From: Heterostelium album PN500
Lineage: Eukaryota; Evosea; Eumycetozoa; Acytosteliales; Acytosteliaceae
DNA length: 64,000 bases
Reading direction: 5' to 3'
Assembly: GCF_000004825.1 (NCBI RefSeq)
Contig: NW_008805070.1
Location: 1,550,001 to 1,614,000, forward strand
This document shows, in pieces, positions 56,429 through 64,000 of this stretch (positions are counted from its first letter, which is position 1; every line of letters starts with the position of its first letter). A program made the translations under genes and the position numbers. Below the pieces are notes generated by a model. It saw nothing but the letters and a program-made list of their open reading frames with translations, was not told where the DNA came from and made no database searches.

Positions 56429-59400
56429 ATGGTAAGTAGCGAACTTCTTTCTATCTATTTATATATATAGTTATTAAAGTGTTAATTTTAATTTAAAAAT
56501 GAAATCAATCATATCATTTATAGATTAGGTATGCCGCTATTAATGCAGGCGATTCAGAGAATGAAAATGATGAATCTGATGTTGCCGTTTCAATCGAAGC
56601 ATTAGAAGCTAGTAATATACGAACCTATGAGAAAGCTCTTCGTGCACAACAAAGAGAGAACTACTTGGAGGCACAACAGTTCTATCATGATGTTTTGAAT
56701 TCACCGTTGCTCTCGAATACATCGGAACAACAGTCGTCGACAAGCACAACGATGTCAGTGTTAAAGTACTCGACACTGAAGAATCTTGCTACCATCAGCG
56801 AGTTGGTCGATGATCGTGAGCGAGCACTCAACTTTTTCACGCGGGCAATCGATATTGATGCGAGTGACCTGTTGGTATGGTACCATATCGGTCGGCTGGC
56901 AGGTGAGCTACAACGATGGAATGTTTCACGTCTTGCATTCGAACGAGCGTTGCAACTGTCACCCACTCATTGGATGTCACTCGAACGCTTGGCAGAGTTA
57001 CTCTATATCATCGGTGATAACCAAGCTGCCACTGTCATCGTTAAACAAGCCAGACAAATAGATTCATCACACTCTAGAATATTATTATTAGAACAACTAT
57101 TATCATTTGAAAAAGAACAACAACAACAACAAACTAATAATAATAATAACAATAATAGTTCTATAAGAAATGCAATAGTAAATAATGAGATGGCAATGGG
57201 TTATTTAAGAAAGTTAGTTGCTAAACGTGAGAAAACAATTCAAAACAATAGTAAAGACAAAGATACAGCAAATAGTAGTAGTGGTAGTACCAATCTTTTT
57301 AATACTTTCATCAATGAGAAGAGTGAATTTAAGTTATCAAAGTTGACTTGGGAATCATTGTATAACTTATTATTATCTATATAATAAAGAAAAAGTAAAA
57401 GTAATAGCAGATAGTAGTAATAATAATGAAGAAATTAAAGATAGTAATAGTAATGAGGATCAGAAAACAAAACAATTTCAACTTTATAAACCATTAGAAA
57501 TATTAATAGATTCAAAGACAACAACAACAACAACTACTGCTAATGCTACAGCTACAAATGTTCAACAACAACAACAACAATCAGAACAACTATTAACAGG
57601 TAGTAATGATGTTATTATGAGTGTAGAACAACAAGTTGATAAAGAAAAAGAAAAGGAGAATGAACCTGAAAAAGAGGAGAAGGATAGTGTAAAGGAGAAA
57701 GATAAGGAAAGTGAAAAAGAGAAAGATAAAGATATAACAATGACAGATAGTTCAAATAGTATTGTAAATAACCCGACAAGTACAATTGTAATAGTAGATA
57801 GTAGTCCTGCACCTTCTAATTCAAATAGTTTGAATAGTAGTAGTAGTGGTATAGTTACTGCTGCTGCGGCTGCTTCTGTTGGTTCTACGACAACACAGTT
57901 GGTTGCAAAGAGAAGAGCAACAAGAGGTGCCGTCGGTAATAAATACGATGACAAATCACAAGAGGTAGTAGATTTCGGTGAGAAGACGTTGAAGACAACT
58001 AAATTGCTGTCACCGAACGTTATGAACAGTTTGAATTTCATGAATGTAGATTCTTCTTTGACTTCAGAGGATGCTGTTGGTGTTGATGGTTCACAACAAC
58101 AAAAGTCACCAAAACAACAACAACAACAGCTACAACATCAGTTGCTACAGGAACGATTACTTCATCAACAATCTGCACAGGTCGACGTCGAAACCAGTCA
58201 GAGTTTCGAGAAGAATATGGTCTACCAATTCATTAGCAACGTTAACCACTCTGACTTTAAATACACCATTATCGATTGGTTCATATCGTATCTAAACAAA
58301 ATAACGATGTCACATCAACAGATAGATCAAACACTGATAGCCAAACTCATAAACATGTCAAACATCATCAACAAATACAATTCAAACTTTCAAAAGTATA
58401 TATTGTTCTTTGCTGAACTATCATTCGATTATCTATTCTCAAAGTTAGAACAATCAAATGATAATAATAATAACAATAATAATAGTAATAATAGTAATAA
58501 TAATAATATTATACAACAACAAATAACAAAAAGACAAAAGAAAGAAGATGGTTATTATAGTAGTTATAGTAATGATATTGCAATACAATCGTTGGATCTA
58601 TCATATATGATGCAATTGTTGAATAGTAATCGTGAGCAATTCAATGAAGATACCTATTATTGTATTAGGTATTATTGGTTGCTTGCACGTTACACCAAGT
58701 ATCTTGGTGATATCAACTTGGCGAGTGTTTATTTCGGTAATTGTGATGAACGATTCCAACAGTGGATTCAACACAACCCGTCGGCACTGATCATTCTGCA
58801 GCATTGTAAACACGACCGATACATATCGAAATCGGCGTTGTCCGAGCGCATCGAGACACTTCAAGACCAACAGGAAAAGAATCGTGCCTCTCAACTCTAT
58901 GCAACCGGTGAATTCACCAAAGTCATCAGCATACTGGATCCTCTGTTCCCTGATGCCTTCTGTCTGTTTGACCCTACCGCCAGCACACCAGCCACCACCA
59001 CCACCACCGACTTTAAATCACGTGAGATCATCGACACCAACACACGATCGAAACTCAACATGATTGAATACCTCTTACAATCCTATCTAAACACATCAAA
59101 CATCAAAGGTGTATTTAAAATGTCAATCTTTTTAATGAAAGAATTAACTTTAAATTATAATGATAATATTGTAAGTTATTAATATAAACTTTTATTATAG
59201 CAATATAACTTACTAACTAACTAATCAACTTAAATAACATAACAATATGTTAATTTTATAGGCAAATTCTACTTTAGAAACTTTAAACCAAGTATTTTCA
59301 CATTTAAACAGTATGTAATTCATTATATCTAATATCATTACATCTATAGTATACTTACTTTTGTTTATTCACTTCAATTATTGATGTAAAATAGTGAAAC

Positions 59401-62153
59401 CAGAACCATTAGAAGAACCTTTAACTACTTTATCTTCTATCTTAACAAAACAATTATATAGACATTTTAAAAAGAATGTAAGTAGTTAGTAATATTGATC
59501 GATGTAATAACATTTCGTTGTAATTTTAATTTACTTTTTAATATTTTATATTATATTATTTAGATGTTATATGATTGGTTAAATCTATTTATAAAAGTAT
59601 ATCAATTCGATTTGAATACAGAGTTAACGTTGTCGAATAAATTGGCATTACTCTCTGGATATCATGCTGAACTTGCTAAGAAGAAACAATGTAGATCCAA
59701 TGATAGATTCTTATTAGATTACTTGGAGTTATCGTTTAAATTCATTATCAACCCTGACATTGAAATCAATCCTGCTGACTTTAACGAAATCAGACCTGAA
59801 CTTGCTATTCTAAAGATATTCACTGATCTATCTCAATGTTTTTATTGTTTATATTCTATTAAATTAACTGTAAGATTAGATAAGATATATAACATTATTA
59901 TTAACTAAACAAACATTTATTATTAACTATTATTAGAATAATGTTGAAGATCATCAATGTCAATCATTGGCAATGGAATTGGATTCACCGAATCTCTATG
60001 TACAGATCTATTATATGCTAAAGATAATTGCTGGTGAGGAAGAGGAAATAAATCTACCGTTGAACGGTCAAGTCAATCAGGCAATCAGTTTGTTACAATC
60101 GATCGCCACAAAGAAGGAGTTCAAGGATCTGGTGGAGAGATTGTACAACAAGTTCCCGGAACCACCAGAGCGTGTCACTCGATATCGCGCCACCATCAAT
60201 CAATACTTTGATGGTGAATCCGATGAGATTGTCGAGTTTCCCGAGTCAGTGTCACCGCCACGCGTCAACTTTGAAATTCAGCTTTTCAACAACGACAAAC
60301 AGCTCTCGCTGCAAGATCCATTGTTTGACGACATCTACACCGATATCTACTATATGTATGCATCTACACTGCCAAACGACAAACATCTCCACCTGAAAGA
60401 AGAGTTGCTAAAGAAAGATCTCTATTCGAATCCCAATCGTATTCTTTCGTGGACGTTACTTTCCAAGAGTTTCCAAAGTGAAGTGACAACGATCACCGCT
60501 GAGAAAGGTTGTTTGTCTCACAACACACCGGCAATCCAACAAGAAATATGGAAACTCTACGCCAAACTCAGACTCATTTACAAACACCTAGCACTACTCA
60601 CACCCAAAGAAGAGATCTACAGATATCTCGGACTACTTCTCTACGAACAACATTACTTTGCTTCACCAGAGTTTGCCAGTGATCCAACCAACCTAAATTC
60701 ACTGTTTAAAGAGGCATTAAAATACTTTGAACAATCAGAGAAATTAGCAACCAATGATCTTTGGTAGTAAGTAATCAATCAATCATCAAACTATTAACTT
60801 TAATGATTACTAATAACTATTCTTAATAGCTATCCTTTATATTATGGAAAGATATCATTTAAGGTTGGTGATGCACCTGAAGTTTACTTTGATTATCTTT
60901 GGAATGCTGTACAACTACTTCCTCCTTTGACAAAGAAGAATCCACCAATCGATCCATTGTATAGATTGCATACCAGTAGATTAAAGTTGTTATTACCATA
61001 CTCTTCGAGTTCACTTAATGATACACTATTAACATTGTTAGAGAAATATAATTTTACACCACCAACTACAGCTACAACTACAACCCCTGCAACTTCAACC
61101 ACTACAAATACAACCAATAACATTAATAATAATAATAGTGAAGATAAAGAAAACAATGGTACTGATGTAAACATGCTTGATTTATCACAGGATAGTAATC
61201 TTGAAACAGAGGGAGTGGTCGTTGTTACACCACCTTTATCTTTGGAGGCGAGAAGGGAGAACCTTATTGATAATTCACTGGCAGCTCTGAATTGTTGTAA
61301 ATCTTTGGTTTCGTATCATCACCAGTCATCCTATCGTGTTGCATGGACAATTAGATACCAAACAACTAAAGAAGATTACATGGCCAATAGCTTGAAGGAA
61401 TTCATCAGGTTGATGAAACCAAAGTTATCTAGGCTGTCACGTGCTGCCGTTTGGAATCTGTGGAATGAAGGTTATCTTGGTGACGGTAAACTCGATCGAT
61501 ACTTTAAGAAATACTATCGATTCTTTATCCAATTGCTAGAGGAGAACGGTGACTATACCAACCTAGACGTTGTCCACGCCAAGCTGAAACAAGAAGACAA
61601 GTTCAAGAACGAAGCTATTCTTTGTTATAGTGCATGTTGTCGAGTTTTACAAATCCAGTTCATAGATCAACAAAAACATAAACAACAACAGCAACAACAA
61701 CAGCAAAAACCAATATCATCGCAACAACAACAACAAACACAACAACCAATCAATTTAGTTGTGTCACCACCAACTTCACCAAGTTCTCCAACTTCTGCAA
61801 CTTCTTCTACTCAGACACAGTCTACAACAACAACAACTACTACTTCTACTGAAGGTAACAACCCAACAGTTGGATCTCCATCTTCTACACAACAACAATC
61901 GACAACAACTTTGTCATCTACAATCAGTCCTGAAGAAGCTAAACTTAACAAACTACTCCAAAGTCTTTGGGAAATGTATACTGATATCACTCTGTATCCC
62001 GACCACAAAGATCAACTCTATGATTTAATGAGAAAATCCTATCAATTGGTTGCCCCACATTCCTTATCACCTCAAGATAATATTTCTGATGAAAAGATTG
62101 TAGAGTTTTATGAAAAGAAATTCTCATTAAAAGATAAAAGAAAGAAAAAATAA
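56429..62153 (+). CDS. CABIN1/HIR3 homologue (HIRA histone chaperone complex)
   Basis: The first coding exon is only ATG (56429-56431). Exon 2 starts at 56524, giving MIRYAAINAGDSENENDE, which matches MIRIAALNAS of human CABIN1. Later exons are 59262-59310, 59395-59477, 59564-59869, 59937-60766 and 60830-62153. The total is about 1,740 residues. TPR-like repeats follow the start: LKYSTLKNLATISELVDDRE, WYHIGRLAGELQRWNVSRLA, THWMSLERLAELLYIIGDNQ. Distal matches include LAPHSLSP-type C-terminal blocks and YYPLYYGKISFKVGDAPEVY. CABIN1/HIR3 scaffolds the HIRA-UBN complex that deposits H3.3 independently of replication. Near 57355-57411 the frame changes; a 55-bp GT-AG intron or a one-base slip could explain it. 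Low-complexity inserts separate the conserved helices. Confidence 0.85.
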
Positions 62154-62380
62154 AGATTGTTAAAACTTAACAAGTTTAATCTATCTATAATTAATTTAAA
62201 TCAATCGATCGGTAAAATATATGTGCTCATAAACAATTGAATGTTACTCTATGATCACTTCATCATTTTGCTTTTTTTTTTTTTTGGATTTTTTTTTTTT
62301 TTCGAAATTTAATTTTTTTTTAAATGGTTTCATTATCATTTATTTTCTGTTAATTATTTGATCGTTTTCTCTTTATAAAT

Positions 62381-63191
62381 ATGGAATTAGCTAGATATTT
62401 CAAGGGTATTTTACAACGTGGTGTTGGACCATCCATCAGAACATTATATTATACAGGTGAATTGAAGTATGGTAACGTCATCGGAAAAGATGTATTCGGA
62501 AACAGGTTAGTATATTATAGAATCTATGATCATGATCAATGAATCGATCAATCGATCTATCAGTCAAACAACAAAACAGTTTATTAACATATATAAAATC
62601 ATTATAACAGTTACTTTGAAAATCTAAATGAACCACATGGTAAGAAAAATCAGAATATTAGATGATAAGCATTGTGAACAGACAACTAATGAGATGACTT
62701 TTGATTGATCTTCAATTCATAACCTATAGGTAGACACAGATGGGTAGAATATGCCGATCCAGCCAAACCAGAGGCTACTACCGTTCCACCAGAATGGTAA
62801 GTAATCAAATTATATATAGGTTTAGCAGAGATAGATTAGATGATAGCAGATTGTTAATAACATTTTAATAATCATTATAATCGATAACATATATATATAT
62901 AGGCATTCATGGTTACATCATATTTCAGATAAGCATGGAAACTCACAAGATGTAAATATCATCATATTTATAAAGGAATCATCAATATTGTTGCTTTAGA
63001 ACAATATATCTAATATATCAATTGTTTTTTATTTATTTTAGATGATTTCATTTACTCCACAATACAAGAGAGACCATCTTTCTAATCCAACAGGTACTGA
63101 CGGTGCTTACACACCACCAAACTATTTGTATAACATTGAAAAAGCAAAGGATGCTTATGAAGAACAAGTAGCTGCTCAAAAGAAGAATTAA
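62381..63191 (+). CDS. ndufa12: mitochondrial complex I subunit NDUFA12
   Basis: Five exons (62381-62505, 62612-62640, 62730-62796, 62903-62951 and 63042-63191) encode 139 residues, close to the 145 of the human protein. Conserved blocks are KYGNVIGKDVFGNRYFEN, then GRHRWVEYAD (human GRHRWVVYT), VPPEWHSWLHHISD and the C-terminal TPPNYLYN. NDUFA12 (B17.2) is an accessory subunit of the complex I peripheral arm and replaces the assembly factor NDUFAF2 during maturation. All four introns are 74-107 bp with canonical ends, and exons 2-4 are very short. Confidence 0.93.
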
Positions 63192-63599
63192 AACTTAATA
63201 ATAATAATCAATACAAAATATATACATAATCGAATTTATTATGCAACAATGTATATTAATTAATAATAAATAAACAAATACACAATTATCTTTTACTGAT
63301 AAACATTGTTTTGTTGACGGAGTAGCTACATGTTGGTTTCTCATAAAAAAAAAAAAAACAATTTTTTTTTAACGATAAACATCGACACTCATTGTGAACA
63401 TACAATCATTTTAATATTATATTTATTTAAATGAACATTAAAAGAGAAAATCAGATTTATCAAAGAAGAGAATGATAATATCAAACAATACTCTGAATTA
63501 TTACATCAATATCTAGTCATTTAAGAAGATAAATTAAAGTAATATATTATATACACTTAAATATCAAATCAATTAGATAATAATATAAATACATATTTA
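63192..63599. other. intergenic with a B-box gene relic
   Basis: The 3' region of NDUFA12 and then a degenerate piece of a B-box/kelch-type gene (listed separately), ending at the stop codon of the next gene. Confidence 0.6.
63379..63598 (+). pseudogene. relic of a B-box/kelch-like gene
   Basis: GACACTCATTGTGAACATA (63384-63402) matches the B-box end of the paralogues at 31.8 and 33.9 kb (HCEHI). AAACAATACTCTGAATTATT, then ACATCAATATCTAGTCATTT, matches their HFEQLHQYLVIEEHKLKK region, and TTAGATAATAATATAAATA matches the next block. The reading frame is interrupted and the kelch-like part is missing. It is a third, decayed family member about 28 kb from the others. Confidence 0.75.
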
Positions 63600-64000
63600 T
63601 TAATTTACTCTTTTTTTATCTGATCTTGACAAATTTCTTAATTTAACGGTTGCCAATTTAAATTCGACGCTATATTTCTTTTTTAATAGGACTACAGTGA
63701 TTACAATGATGGTTACACCAACGACCACACAAACAACGATGACCGGTATCTTCCAATTGATGGTATTCGATGAAGGACTATCGCTACTTGAACTATCGAA
63801 AGCTACTAGTGCACCGAAATTCGGATCGATAACAACCTGTTTCTTAAAGTATGGAATTGTTATTGTTGTCAAGACTTGAAGAGATTCCTTTGTCGATGAT
63901 TTCGAATCTGGTGCAGAGACATTACTGTATTGTACGGTGCCATCAACCAATATTCTATCTGAAAAGAATGCTGTCAACAATAATCCATCTTGAACAATCT
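63600..64000 (-). CDS. 3' end of a ComC-like membrane protein (runs off the window)
   Basis: The C-terminal 133 residues are visible; the gene continues beyond base 64000. The extracellular part ends with FKKQVVIDPNFGALVAFDSS, a block typical of dictyostelid ComC/EGF-like surface proteins (VEIDPNF-type). A Ser-rich spacer follows, then one membrane helix (WKIPVIVVCVVVGVTIIVIT) and a short basic tail (LLKKKYSVEF, then SRSDKKRVN). This is the layout of a type I adhesion or signalling receptor. The EGF-like repeats expected further upstream lie outside the window. Confidence 0.68.
   Translation of the reverse strand, partial: IVQDGLLLTAFFSDRILVDGTVQYSNVSAPDSKSSTKESLQVLTTITIPYFKKQVVIDPNFGALVAFDSSSSDSPSSNTINWKIPVIVVCVVVGVTIIVITVVLLKKKYSVEFKLATVKLRNLSRSDKKRVN

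Overview
The window is nuclear DNA from a social amoeba (dictyostelid), most likely not D. discoideum itself. The signs are very AT-rich sequence, short AT-rich GT-AG introns of about 45-170 bp, long homopolymers between genes, Gln/Asn/Ser/Thr runs from CAA and AAT repeats, tandem F-box/LP-repeat genes, a DIRS-type retroelement remnant and a tRNA-Leu(UAA). No bacterial operon structure or CRISPR array is present. All gene models were assembled by eye from reading frames plus splice signals.

Layout. 1-9.0 kb is accessory sequence: an F-box-like gene with one frame break, an octamer satellite, tRNA-Leu(UAA), a 45-bp perfect inverted repeat, two paralogous small membrane-protein genes with a degenerate 28S rRNA fragment between them, and a displaced fragment of the LENG8 gene found at 29 kb. 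9.3-14.5 kb holds two tandem F-box/LP-repeat paralogues bracketing an unrelated F-box-like gene. 14.7-17.1 kb holds a BCL7-type chromatin protein and a Speedy/RINGO-type CDK activator, followed by a 4-kb gene-free stretch. 21.1-23.8 kb is a DHTKD1-type 2-oxo acid dehydrogenase E1. 24.6-28.4 kb is a mobile-element zone: a broken DIRS remnant and a GC-richer PD-(D/E)XK nuclease-like gene lie between two copies of a 76-bp repeat.

28.9-31.6 kb is a single LENG8/Thp3-like gene (Gln-rich N-terminus plus SAC3/GANP-type C-terminus), followed by two tandem B-box/kelch-like paralogues. The duplication that made the second copy carried along the 3' part of LENG8, which has since decayed. 36.9-41.1 kb encodes a DHHC palmitoyltransferase, a large acidic protein phosphatase inhibitor-2 homologue and a BAR-domain protein. 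44.1-45.4 kb encodes a four-CBS protein and 48.3-51.4 kb a triple-RGS protein, each preceded by about 2.9 kb without genes. Then come a small orphan, a bacterial-type histidyl-tRNA synthetase, a secreted protein of unknown family with a duplicated relic of its signal-peptide exon, a CABIN1/HIR3 homologue (HIRA histone chaperone complex), complex I subunit NDUFA12, a B-box gene relic, and the 3' end of a ComC-like adhesion or receptor protein that runs off the right edge.

Housekeeping functions group into chromatin and RNA (BCL7, CABIN1, LENG8), signalling (RINGO, PP1 inhibitor-2, RGS, CBS), membranes (DHHC, BAR) and mitochondria (DHTKD1, NDUFA12, HisRS). These genes do not look co-regulated as a unit. 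I found no convincing new multi-gene system. The least expected items are the chromosomal 28S rRNA fragment, the RINGO homologue, the nuclease-like gene in the repeat-bounded zone, and the CABIN1 gene whose first coding exon is only the ATG.
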